Source: JACRBT01 sp964474285 (GTDB taxonomy: Bacteria; Chloroflexota; Dehalococcoidia; Tepidiformales; Tepidiformaceae). Taken from it: DNA of 52,086 nt. Positions 15,950 through 23,433 of the stretch are shown here, in pieces. Below the pieces are notes generated by a model. That model made no database searches. It saw only the letters and a program-made list of their open reading frames with translations, and had not been told where the DNA came from. The stretch lies in contig CAYYSD010000007.1 in assembly GCA_964474285.1 (NCBI GenBank), forward strand, positions 1 to 52,086. Direction: 5' to 3'. The translations under genes and the position numbers were made by a program. Every line of letters starts with the position of its first letter. Position 1 is the stretch's first letter.

Positions 15950-16357
15950 GTGACAAATGTGGTTCCCGCGCGCAATTCGGACCGTGAGCCGAAGCCGGTG
16001 GTGCTGGTCGTGGAAGACGAGGCGGCCATTCGACTTCTGCTTCAACGCGCCCTGGCCCCGGGGGGCTTTCGCGTCGTGACGGCGGCGGACGGCGGCGCCG
16101 CGATGGATCTCATCGAATCCGGGGTTTGGCCAGACGTGGCCCTGGTGGACCTGATGATGCCCGGGATGGACGGGCGCGGATTCCTTGAGGCAAGCCGCGA
16201 ACGCGGGCACACGTTCCCCTCACTCATCCTGAGCGGCGCCGTCGAGGGCCAAACCGTCGCGCGTGAACTCCGCTGCGCCGGGCACATTGAAAAGCCCTAC
16301 GACGTGGATGAACTGCTCGAGAGAGTGACCGCTCTGGTGGAGCGCCGGGCCGCCTGA
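15950..16357 (+). CDS. Stand-alone response-regulator receiver protein
   Basis: A 135-aa single-domain CheY-like receiver without output domain. The acidic pocket is VVEDE near residue 21, the phosphorylated Asp is in ALVDLMMPGMDG near 65, the conserved Ser is in LILSGA and the Lys in HIEKPYD. The GTG start overlaps an out-of-frame ATG. No kinase gene is next to it. It may take phosphate from a distant kinase, such as the very large hybrid kinase at 33985, which is inference. It has its own short leader downstream of the importer terminator. Confidence 0.9.
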   Translation: MTNVVPARNSDREPKPVVLVVEDEAAIRLLLQRALAPGGFRVVTAADGGAAMDLIESGVWPDVALVDLMMPGMDGRGFLEASRERGHTFPSLILSGAVEGQTVARELRCAGHIEKPYDVDELLERVTALVERRAA

Positions 16358-16377
16358 GGACGCCCGGCATGATCCCG

Positions 16378-16383
16378 TAGACT
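16378..16383 (+). promoter_or_regulatory. -10 element before an MFS gene
   Basis: TAGACT ends 9 bases before ATG 16393, so a transcript would have almost no leader. No -35 is evident. Confidence 0.4.
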
Positions 16384-16392
16384 TCCGGTCGT

Positions 16393-17586
16393 ATGGATCC
16401 GGCAAGCAGCACCCGACGCCTGTTGTTCGCGGTCAAGGGATTGCGGTCGCTGGGCGATGGAATGATGAGCATCGTGCTGGCCCAGTATGCCGTCGCCCTT
16501 GGGCTGTCCGGGCTCGAAGCCGGCGTGGTGGCGTCCTCAGCGCTCGTGGGCACAGCCGTCATGACGTTCCTGGTCGGGCAGTATGTCGAGCGTCTCGGGC
16601 GGCGGAGGACGCTGATGTGGGGAGCGTTGCTGACGGTCGCGACGGGCCTCGCCTATGCGAGCAGCACGCAGTTACCCCTGCTCGTCGCGGTCGCGTTCCT
16701 CGGCACAGTGAACCCGACATCGGGGGACGTGTCGGCGTTCCTGCCCATCGAGCAAGCTATCCTGGCTCAGGAGACGACACCAGCAACGCGGGTGCACACC
16801 TTCGCCTGGTTCAACATCGTGGGTTCACTGGCGGGGGGCTTTGGAGCTCTGTTGAGCGGGTCGACCAGCCTGATTGAACGCGCGGACGGCATCTCGGAGC
16901 GCGACGCCATCCGGCTCCTGTTCGGGGCGTACAGCGTGCTCGGCCTGCTGAGCCTGGCACTGGTGGCGCGACTGCAGCCGCACGCGGAACTCCGCGCCGC
17001 AGACCGGGGCCGCGGGCTCGGCCCTTCGCGCCGCCGCGTGTTCCAGCTCTCGGCGCTGTTCAGCCTCGATTCTTTTGCGGGGGGAATCGCGGTGCAGAGC
17101 ATCATTGCGCTCTTCTTGCTTCGAAAGTTCGAACTCGACCCGGCCGTGACCGGGGCGGTGTTCCTGGGAACGAACCTGGCTTCAGCGGCTTCATTCCTGA
17201 TCTCGGCCAGGCTTTCGACACGATTCGGGCTGGTGAACACGATGGTGTTCACGCATCTGCCGTCGAATCTGTTCCTGCTCGGAGTGGCGTTCGCGCCTGG
17301 CGCCGGGCTGGCCATCGGTGCCCTCCTGTTGCGTTCGCTGCTTTCGCAGATGGATGTGCCGCCACGCCAGGCGCTGGTCGTTTCTGTGGTGGAACCGGGC
17401 GAGCGCGCGGCAGCGGCAGCGATCACGGGACTTTCGCGCAGCATCGCGTCGAGCGGCGGGCCGTCGGTCGGCGGGGCGCTTCTCGGCAGCGCGTTCATGG
17501 GGGCGCCGTTCGTGGCCTGCGCGGTTCTGAAGTCCACCTACGACGTCGCGCTGTGGGCATTGTTTCGCAAGGTGAAACCGACGTGA
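16393..17586 (+). CDS. MFS transporter
   Basis: Major facilitator superfamily protein of 397 aa with about 12 membrane helices. The signature loop between helices 2 and 3 reads QYVERLGRRRTLMWGALL near residues 57-74. The middle cytoplasmic loop is short and basic (DRGRGLGPSRRR). The second half has SRSIASSGGPSVGGALLGSA, typical of efflux-type MFS proteins. Substrate unknown. It lies 35 bases after the receiver gene and has its own possible -10. Confidence 0.88.
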   Translation: MDPASSTRRLLFAVKGLRSLGDGMMSIVLAQYAVALGLSGLEAGVVASSALVGTAVMTFLVGQYVERLGRRRTLMWGALLTVATGLAYASSTQLPLLVAVAFLGTVNPTSGDVSAFLPIEQAILAQETTPATRVHTFAWFNIVGSLAGGFGALLSGSTSLIERADGISERDAIRLLFGAYSVLGLLSLALVARLQPHAELRAADRGRGLGPSRRRVFQLSALFSLDSFAGGIAVQSIIALFLLRKFELDPAVTGAVFLGTNLASAASFLISARLSTRFGLVNTMVFTHLPSNLFLLGVAFAPGAGLAIGALLLRSLLSQMDVPPRQALVVSVVEPGERAAAAAITGLSRSIASSGGPSVGGALLGSAFMGAPFVACAVLKSTYDVALWALFRKVKPT

Positions 17587-17856
17587 GTGGGGGAACCGTT
17601 GCCGCTGTGAGGCGCGTGGGTTAGCCTCGCGACCGAGGTTCGTCACATGAAGGTTTGCCAGCGCACCAGCATCACTTCGGTCCGGGCCTGACGAGGGCGC
17701 CCGGGGCGACGCCACCAGGCGCGGCCCGAACCTGCCTTCGTTTCGCGGTACATCCGGTGCACCGCCGCTGGACGCCGCCCGCGCCCGAATCCGGGTCGAC
17801 TGAGAGCTGCGACCATCGTGGAACGGCGATGGTCCCTGGAACTTCAAGGATCCCTC
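17587..17856 (+). promoter_or_regulatory. Structured leader upstream of the second MFS gene
   Basis: This 270-base gap holds a TAGCCT -10-like box (17622-17627) and a possible 14-codon leader ORF at 17647-17691 (product MKVCQRTSITSVRA). A hairpin, CCGGGC (17682-17687) with GCCCGG (17699-17704), has the leader stop in its loop. A perfect 8-base inverted repeat, GACCATCG (17811-17818) and CGATGGTC (17827-17834), ends shortly before the ribosome binding site AAGGA (17846-17850). The layout resembles leader-peptide attenuation of exporters, but none of it is proven. Confidence 0.35.
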
Positions 17857-19119
17857 GTGCCTCCACGATTCGCTGGTCTCTGGCTTCACGCTGACTTTCG
17901 CCGCCTGTGGGCGGGACAAACCATATCCGTTTTCGGAACGCTGGCCGCCGGGGGCGCGCTCACCTACACGGCGATCCTCTGGCTGCACGCGACTGCTGCC
18001 CAGATCAGCATCCTGGCCGCGTGCCAGCTAATACCGGGATTCGCGGTCGGGCTCATCGCCGGGGTGTGGGTGGACCGTTTGCGGCGGCGCCCGGTCATGA
18101 TCGCGACGGATGTCGCGCGGGCGGCAACTCTCGCGAGCATTCCCATCGCCGCGGTGTTCGATGTGCTCACGCTGCCCCACCTCTACGTGGTGGCGATGGT
18201 GATCAGCACCTTGACCGTCTTCTTCGACACGGCATACCAGTCGTACCTGCCGACGCTCATCCCGCGGGAATCGCTTGTGGAAGGGAACAGCAAGCTCACG
18301 GCAAGCGCTTCGGTGGTGGAAGTCGTGGGCTTCAGCATCAGCGGCTGGCTGTTGCAACTGCTGAGGGCGCCGGGCGCGGTGGCGGTGGACGCGGTGTCGT
18401 TCGTCTTCTCAGCGTTGTTCGTGAGCCGAATCCGCACCGCGGAACCGCCGCCGAAGCCAGCCCACGAGCGGACGAGCGTCGTGCGTGAGGCGATCGCCGG
18501 GGCACGCGTGGTCTTCGGGCATCCCTACCTGCGCACGTTCGCGGCGGTGGGACTTGTGCAGTCGTTCGCGACCCAGATGCTGACGGTGGTGTACCTGCTC
18601 TACCTGGTGGACGAGGTTGGCTTCCAACCGGGGGTGCTGGGAATGATCTTCGCCATCGGCGGCGCCACATCGCTGGGGGGCGCATGGCTGGCGACGCGTG
18701 ATCACTGGTTCGGCGGACTGGGCAACGCGATCGTGGCGGGGGCGGTGTTCAGGGCGCTCGGCAGCTTCTTGATGCCGCTGGCGGCGGACACCGGGTGGCT
18801 CAGCGTGTCGTTACTGATTGCAAATCAAATGGTCGTGGACCCGTTCTGGACCATCTTCAACATCCATGAGGTGACGCTGAAGCAAGCGGTCACGCCGGAG
18901 GAAGTGCAGGGCCGGATGTTCGCGAACATGCGCTTCCTGGATTTCGGGGGGGCGCTCCTGGGGGCGGCAACGGCGGGCGTTGTGGCGGAAGCGATCGGTG
19001 TGCGCGAGACGCTTTTCCTGTCCTGCGGAGTGGCGACGTTGGCGAGCCTCGTGGTCGTGCTTTCGCCGCTGGCCCGGCTGACAGCGATGCCCGTGTTGCT
19101 GCAAGAGGCGGGGGGCTGA
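17857..19119 (+). CDS. MFS transporter, putative drug/secretion exporter (MFS_3 type)
   Basis: A 420-aa protein of the MFS_3-like group, which includes macrolide and other efflux pumps. It starts with LHADFRRLWAGQTISVFG, the usual first-helix lead-in, then shows the signature AGVWVDRLRRRPVMIATD near 68-85 and about 12 helices. GTG 17857 is chosen because AAGGA sits 6 bases upstream; GTG 17818 would add 13 residues and lies inside an inverted repeat. The C-terminal half has the family-like pattern EVQGRMFANMRFLDFGGALLG without its last residue. Transcribed alone, ending at a hairpin. Substrate unknown. Confidence 0.88.
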   Translation: MPPRFAGLWLHADFRRLWAGQTISVFGTLAAGGALTYTAILWLHATAAQISILAACQLIPGFAVGLIAGVWVDRLRRRPVMIATDVARAATLASIPIAAVFDVLTLPHLYVVAMVISTLTVFFDTAYQSYLPTLIPRESLVEGNSKLTASASVVEVVGFSISGWLLQLLRAPGAVAVDAVSFVFSALFVSRIRTAEPPPKPAHERTSVVREAIAGARVVFGHPYLRTFAAVGLVQSFATQMLTVVYLLYLVDEVGFQPGVLGMIFAIGGATSLGGAWLATRDHWFGGLGNAIVAGAVFRALGSFLMPLAADTGWLSVSLLIANQMVVDPFWTIFNIHEVTLKQAVTPEEVQGRMFANMRFLDFGGALLGAATAGVVAEAIGVRETLFLSCGVATLASLVVVLSPLARLTAMPVLLQEAGG

Positions 19120-19124
19120 GGCGG

Positions 19125-19145
19125 CCTCCAGGGCGAGACTGGAGG
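19125..19145. terminator. Hairpin between convergent MFS and DUF4388 genes
   Basis: CCTCCAG (19125-19131) pairs with CTGGAGG (19139-19145) around a 7-base loop, 6 bases after the MFS stop. There is no T-run. Confidence 0.45.
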
Positions 19146-19174
19146 TGAGTAAGCACGACGTCGTCCTGCGTTCG

Positions 19175-19197
19175 CGCCCCGGGGCGGCCCCGGGGCC
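19175..19197. repeat. Two abutting GC palindromes
   Basis: CGCCCCGGGGCG (19175-19186) and GGCCCCGGGGCC (19186-19197) share one base and sit just past the 3' end of the DUF4388 operon. They could form a very stable RNA structure protecting or ending the minus-strand transcript. Confidence 0.4.
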
Positions 19198-19202
19198 GAC
19201 GG

Positions 19203-20006
19203 TCAGGCGGCGAGCTGACGCATGGAGGCCAGCATGGTCTGCTGGAACTGGACGCGCTTGTCGATGTCGCGGATTTCGCCGGCGATTCGTTCGACGAGCG
19301 AAGAGGTGAGATCGCGCGGGAACGCATCGCGCGAGCTGCCCAGGTCCTCGATCGCGTCGTCGACGATGATGGAGGCGAGCGGACCCATGGCGGCGGCGAC
19401 GGCCTGGGTGAGGACGCGGAAGAACGCCGGACCCGCCACGGCTCGTGCCACCTGCTGCACCGGCGCTTCGTGTTGGACGGAGACCAGCTTCGCGTTCACG
19501 AGGCGGAAGAGCACTTTGCCGATGGTGAAATCATCGCGGCCCAGGGCCGCGGCGATGTCGGCGATGGAGCGTTCACCGTTGACGTAGGTGATGACGAGCC
19601 ACTCGTGTGGTTGGAGGGTGATGGGGCCGCCCGGGATGACCTGTGCGAGCCGGGGTACGGAGTCGACGGAGGGAATCGCGCGGGCGATGGCTTCGCGTTC
19701 GGTGGCGATGCGAAGGCATTCGGCGAGGAGCGGTTCCAGCGGCTTCGTGATGGTCGCTTCCGTGGTGCGGACCTGGGAATCGAAGCGGAAGGTGCCGCGG
19801 CGCCAGCCGACGAGAACGGCCAATGCGGATTCGCCCTTGCTCGAACCGGCTTCAGCATGGACAACGACGCCGGCCTGCAGGTAGATCTCCCCCTGGAGAT
19901 TGCCCTCCATCAGTTCGAGGCACCCGGATTGGCGTCCGGCGCTGAGCATCCGGAGGATATCCGCCGGTGAAAGTTGTGCGAGGCTGCCCGTGAGTCCTTC
20001 GACCAT
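19203..20006 (-). CDS. DUF4388 (PATAN)-domain protein
   Basis: A 267-aa cytoplasmic protein, last of a five-gene minus-strand operon. The N-terminal 95 residues match the DUF4388/PATAN pattern: LTGSLAQLSPADILRMLSAG, then SGCLELMEGNLQGEIYLQAG and a segment ending WRRGTFRFD. A middle winged-helix-like region (HEWLVITYVNGERSIADIA near 133-151) is followed by a C-terminal helical part with a coiled-coil look (VERIAGEIRDIDKRVQFQQT). PATAN proteins act in two-component, chemotaxis-like and gliding signalling in other bacteria, often with roadblock proteins. No DNA-binding or enzyme motif seen. Good RBS (GGAGGGAAG). Confidence 0.82.
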   Translation of the reverse strand: MVEGLTGSLAQLSPADILRMLSAGRQSGCLELMEGNLQGEIYLQAGVVVHAEAGSSKGESALAVLVGWRRGTFRFDSQVRTTEATITKPLEPLLAECLRIATEREAIARAIPSVDSVPRLAQVIPGGPITLQPHEWLVITYVNGERSIADIAAALGRDDFTIGKVLFRLVNAKLVSVQHEAPVQQVARAVAGPAFFRVLTQAVAAAMGPLASIIVDDAIEDLGSSRDAFPRDLTSSLVERIAGEIRDIDKRVQFQQTMLASMRQLAA

Positions 20007-20039
20007 CTCTGCTTCCCTCCCCTGCCGCCGATCGGCGCG

Positions 20040-20486
20040 CTAGGCGCGCGACTCGATCATTCGCCAGGTCTGCTGTGTGTGCTCATCGAGCGGGGTCCTG
20101 GTCATCGCCGCGTGGCGCGGTGCTTTGTGCTGAGCGAGACGCTTTTGCACTTTGGAATCCTTGCGCCACCCTGCAGCGACGACGTCGATGGTCATCCGCA
20201 CCATCGCCGCGTCTACGCCGGGGTGACAGACGACGAAGATCATCGCGTCGCCGATATCGCCGACGAGAAGGCGCCACGTGTCGTAGGTGACGTCGAGACG
20301 CGAAGCCGGGCGGCCCGAGGCTTCGAGCGCCGTGAAGGCACGGGCGATTTCGCGCCCGATGTGGTTCATCGTGACGGTTGCCAGGACGGGCGGCGTTGAA
20401 CTCACGATCACATCGCCTGCATTGCTGCAGACGAACGCGCCGCCAACGGAGGGCACCGCGCTGATCTGTCCGAGTTCTTTTTCCAT
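20040..20486 (-). CDS. Roadblock/LC7-like small protein
   Basis: A 148-aa protein with the alternating beta-alpha layout of roadblock/LC7 domains: GQISAVPSVGGAFVCSNAGD is the typical lead strand and turn, followed by RLDVTYDTWRLLVGDIGDAM and IFVVCHPGVDAAMVRMTID. The C-terminal 40 residues are basic (RKDSKVQKRLAQHKAPRH). Roadblock proteins regulate small GTPases, but no MglA-like GTPase is encoded nearby. It lies 15 bases after the upstream gene, within the operon. Family assignment is from pattern only. Confidence 0.72.
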   Translation of the reverse strand: MEKELGQISAVPSVGGAFVCSNAGDVIVSSTPPVLATVTMNHIGREIARAFTALEASGRPASRLDVTYDTWRLLVGDIGDAMIFVVCHPGVDAAMVRMTIDVVAAGWRKDSKVQKRLAQHKAPRHAAMTRTPLDEHTQQTWRMIESRA

Positions 20487-20501
20487 TGTCGTGAGCCCTC
20501 G

Positions 20502-21515
20502 CTATGCCACGAACTCTTGCAGGGCAGGGCCAAGTTCGAGCCGTTCGATAGCCTCGGCCCGTTTCGTCGCGAAATCGCTGAGCTCTTCGCGGATGCGCGT
20601 CTCGAGGTCGGCGCGGCGAAGCTGGAAGGCGAGCTTGGCTATGGCATCGGACAGGCAATCGGCGAGGCCCTGGCTGAGGTCCTCCGGGGCACTGCCTTCG
20701 AAGGAAATGGTGCCGCGGCGGTATTCGAACTCGCCCGCGAATGGATCGAGGAACGGATAGGTGGAGGCGCGCGCGACCAACACTTCCTTGAAGGCGAGTT
20801 GGAAGCGGCCCTCCTTTTTCGCCAGGCGATCGACCACGAGTTCGATCGCGCCGATGGCTTCGCCCCAGACAGCGAGGAGCTCGGCAGAGTTCACGGTCCC
20901 GCGAATGGCGGTCGCTTCGGATTCTGACGGTGGCGCGCCGGCGCGGACGACGTTGAACGAAGCGCCCACGCTCGCGGCGGCGTTCACGATCGTCTCGACG
21001 GCGCTGCGGCCCGTGAGGGACTGGGTTTCGCTGAAGAGGAGGGCCTCAACGGGCTCTCCTTCCTTCAGGAAGATCATGCCGGTCCCGACGCCTTCCGCGA
21101 GCCGGATTTCGATGTAGCCGGAGAGGCCTTCGGCGCGCATCTTGCCCACGAGCTTGTCGAGGCTGGTGAAGGAGGTGCTGAGGTCGCGGTAGAGGACTTC
21201 GCCATCGACCGCGGCGACCAGGAGGCCCACCAGGTCATCGGCGAGTTGAAACACCGAGATGGTCCCGTTCTTCTCTTTCACGCGTTCGCCGATGGCGGCA
21301 GCGGCGGCGTTACCGGTGCGCTTGCCTGCGGGCGACTGTTCGAGCGCGTTGACCACGGCGCCGTCCACCAGGAAGAGGATGCCTTCGTAGGAATCGAAAG
21401 CGAGCCGGACATAGCCGGTGGTCTTCCTGCCGGCGATATCGGCGATGAGCGCATCGAAGTCCGTGAAGGAGGTGTTGAGGTTCGCGTAGATGGCGCGGTC
21501 CTGTGGGAACATCAT
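20502..21515 (-). CDS. Protein with tandem DUF4388-like domains
   Basis: A 337-aa cytoplasmic protein with two internal copies of a related unit: residues about 9-110 (IYANLNTSFTDFDALIADI, SYEGILFLVDGAVVNAL) and 112-215 (LYRDLSTSFTSLDKLVGKM, GTGMIFLKEGEPVEALLF). The third part (about 215-337) has the pattern FAGEFEYRRGTISFEGSA and ends in a helical, charged tail. Of the two adjacent ATGs, 21515 is placed well behind AGAGAGGT. Its place between two roadblock-like genes argues for a scaffold or signal-sensing role. No enzyme motif. Confidence 0.75.
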   Translation of the reverse strand: MMFPQDRAIYANLNTSFTDFDALIADIAGRKTTGYVRLAFDSYEGILFLVDGAVVNALEQSPAGKRTGNAAAAAIGERVKEKNGTISVFQLADDLVGLLVAAVDGEVLYRDLSTSFTSLDKLVGKMRAEGLSGYIEIRLAEGVGTGMIFLKEGEPVEALLFSETQSLTGRSAVETIVNAAASVGASFNVVRAGAPPSESEATAIRGTVNSAELLAVWGEAIGAIELVVDRLAKKEGRFQLAFKEVLVARASTYPFLDPFAGEFEYRRGTISFEGSAPEDLSQGLADCLSDAIAKLAFQLRRADLETRIREELSDFATKRAEAIERLELGPALQEFVA

Positions 21516-21565
21516 GGTGAGTGACCTCTCTGTGGTGCGGCATGTTCGCCGCCGTGGACGATTGA

Positions 21566-21958
21566 CTACCCGAAGCGTTTGAGGATGGCGCGCAGCCCCG
21601 GTGATGTTGACTCGGCGGAGGTACCCCGCTTGAAGGCGACGAAGACGTGGAGGCCGGCGGCGGAGAGGATGAGCGCTTCGCCGCCCGGCCAGGCCGCGAC
21701 CACCTGGAGGAGGCGGCCATCGGTGACCAGGCGTCCCATTCCCCGGAGGTCGCCATCGGCGGAGAGCGCTTCCGCGCGGCCGGCGACGAAGGAGGCCAGC
21801 GCCGCCTCTCGCGCCGGTGCACCGCTGTTCGCCTGGGCGAGAGCGGCGCCGGCGGCAGAAGAGACCGTCACGCTTTCCACCCCGGGGGTAGCCGCGATCG
21901 CCCTTGCGATGCGCGAGGCGGTCTCCGGGTTGGCCAAGGGGGAAGGCGCGGCTTCCAC
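21566..21958 (-). CDS. Roadblock/LC7-like small protein
   Basis: A 130-aa protein of the roadblock/MglB-like type: ATPGVESVTVSSAAGAALAQ is the characteristic first strand-turn, followed by the helix REAALASFVAGRAEALS and the strands RLLQVVAAWPGGEALILSAA and LHVFVAFKRG. The GTG start at 21958 has AGGAG 6 bases upstream. It lies 16 bases after the membrane sensor gene, and 50 bases separate it from the next gene. It shares only fold-level similarity with the 148-aa roadblock-like protein of the same operon. Confidence 0.78.
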   Translation of the reverse strand: MEAAPSPLANPETASRIARAIAATPGVESVTVSSAAGAALAQANSGAPAREAALASFVAGRAEALSADGDLRGMGRLVTDGRLLQVVAAWPGGEALILSAAGLHVFVAFKRGTSAESTSPGLRAILKRFG

Positions 21959-21974
21959 GGTTCACTCCTGACGG

Positions 21975-23198
21975 TTAGGCGGCTCGCCGCATGCGAAGGC
22001 GTTCGATGGCGGAGCGCAGGCTGGCCTGCATGCGCCGCAGCGATTCAGCCAGCTGACCGACTTCGTTCGTGCTGTTCACATCGATCTCCGCGTCGAGTTC
22101 GCCAAGGCTGATGCGGTCGGCGACTTCGACGAGATGCGAGATCGGGCGAGTGATGGACGCGGCGATGGCGATGACCATCAGGAACGCCAGGGCGATGGCG
22201 ACCATGGCCATGCTGCCCTGCCGGTACATCTCCCCCTGTGAGGCGGAGATGCGCTCGTCGAACTCCCTGTCCAGCACATCCTGTGCAGCAACGAGGATGT
22301 CGTTGGTGGTGTCGATGCTGTGCTTCCCCGTGATGAAGAAGGGCATCGCCTGTCCGCGCGTGGTGGTAGTTGAAAGGATGTGCTGATCGACCGCTCGGAG
22401 GAACTCGTTGCGGTGGATGCTGCTTTCGAGCATGAGCGTCTTGAACGCCTCTTCGTGGGCGGGGTTCGTCTCCACCGACTCCTGGAGGTTGCGGACAAAC
22501 ATCTCAGAAAGGAGCTGGGAGCGAGTCATGCGCTCCTGGACATCGCGGCGGGCCTGTTCCGAAACCTGGACACCGACGCCACCCGCGAGCGCCCCGGCGC
22601 CGAGGCCGCGAGCCTGTGACAGCTCTTCGGTAAGGCCCGGGAGGGTGTCTGTCAGTGCCTGTATGGCGTTCTGGCTATCGACATCGGGGTCGAGGGCAAG
22701 GCCCGAGTTGTTGCCAATCTTGAAGATGAGCGGAAAGATGCCGTCCTCGACGAGCGCCGTGTGCGCATTCCAGACTGTGGCAGCAGACTGCGAGTCATCC
22801 ATCGCGGCGATGGACGACCAGGTCTCCCGGATGAAGTTGTAGTGTTCCGCTGTGTTGAGACCACGGTTTGTGCGCTGAGCGGCTTCGAGATCGATGAGGT
22901 CGCGTTCGATGTCCTGGCGAGCGCTGGCGAGGGGGTCTTTCGCAGAAGCATCGCCATTGCGGACGATCTGTGAAAGGTCGCGATGGATCTGGATATCGCG
23001 CAGCAGTTGATTGACGACGACCACGTAGCGGAGACCGTGCTGTTCGTCGCGGGTCACGTTGATGTCGGCCTGGCGATCTGCAAATGCGACCCAGAGCAGA
23101 CCCATCAGGGGAATCATCATGGCGACGACAAGCAGGCTCAGACGCGAACGCATGCGCAGATTGGCGACCGTTGCAATCCCGGGTAGTTTGAGGCTCAT
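21975..23198 (-). CDS. Membrane sensor with periplasmic domain and HAMP, no output domain
   Basis: A 407-aa protein, first gene of the minus-strand signalling operon. TM1 is about 19-40 (LSLLVVAMMIPLMGLLWVAF) and TM2 about 330-349 (MAMVAIALAFLMVIAIAAS). Between them lie nearly 290 mostly helical extracytoplasmic residues that begin with a VVNQLLRDIQIHRDLSQ helix like those in chemoreceptor and nitrate/nitrite-sensing (NIT-like) domains. A HAMP domain follows TM2 (ITRPISHLVEVADRISLGEL). The protein ends about 50 residues later: there is no methyl-accepting, kinase or cyclase domain. It probably signals through the co-transcribed roadblock/DUF4388 proteins. RBS GGAGGGAAGG. Confidence 0.88.
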   Translation of the reverse strand: MSLKLPGIATVANLRMRSRLSLLVVAMMIPLMGLLWVAFADRQADINVTRDEQHGLRYVVVVNQLLRDIQIHRDLSQIVRNGDASAKDPLASARQDIERDLIDLEAAQRTNRGLNTAEHYNFIRETWSSIAAMDDSQSAATVWNAHTALVEDGIFPLIFKIGNNSGLALDPDVDSQNAIQALTDTLPGLTEELSQARGLGAGALAGGVGVQVSEQARRDVQERMTRSQLLSEMFVRNLQESVETNPAHEEAFKTLMLESSIHRNEFLRAVDQHILSTTTTRGQAMPFFITGKHSIDTTNDILVAAQDVLDREFDERISASQGEMYRQGSMAMVAIALAFLMVIAIAASITRPISHLVEVADRISLGELDAEIDVNSTNEVGQLAESLRRMQASLRSAIERLRMRRAA

Positions 23199-23309
23199 CC
23201 TTCCCTCCGCAGCGCCACTCGAAAGCCTCCACCCTGCGATGGAGTGCCGAAGATGGCGTGTCTACTGGTGGGTATCGGCGCGTCAGGGAGGAGAACCGGT
23301 GATTCTTCG

Positions 23310-23368
23310 GTGACACCCTGCCACACGAGTGACAGGGGCGTGCTCACTGGACCGCCCTGGCCTGTCAC
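23310..23368. promoter_or_regulatory. Three GTGACA half-sites in a divergent intergenic region
   Basis: GTGACA occurs at 23310-23315 and 23329-23334, and inverted (TGTCAC) at 23363-23368, between the divergent sensor operon and the M16 protease gene. The first two starts are 19 bases apart, about two helical turns. A regulator binding site is possible. Otherwise the 235-base gap holds only the -10 at 23401. Confidence 0.25.
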
Positions 23369-23400
23369 CGGTTGGCTATGCTGCAATCACCGGCCACGGG

Positions 23401-23406
23401 TATCAT
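23401..23406 (+). promoter_or_regulatory. -10 element for the M16 protease gene
   Basis: TATCAT lies 27 bases before ATG 23434; a transcript would start near 23413 with a leader of about 20 bases. No good -35 at the usual distance. Confidence 0.4.
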
Positions 23407-23433
23407 CGTTTGAGGCGAAAGCGCCAAGCCCCC

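Noticed and set aside
17811..17850. A T-box-like stretch (TGGAACGGCG followed by GGTCCCT) before an MFS gene
   Set aside because: The stem layout does not match a T-box antiterminator, and no Stem I with a specifier loop is visible.
17655..17894. A 79-codon open frame in the MFS leader
   Set aside because: It overlaps the start of the transporter, has no RBS and an implausible composition; it looks like a chance frame in GC-rich DNA.
19175..19197. GC palindromes as part of a mobile-element end or CRISPR-like repeat
   Set aside because: There are only two adjacent palindromes, with no further copies, no target-site duplication and no transposase nearby.
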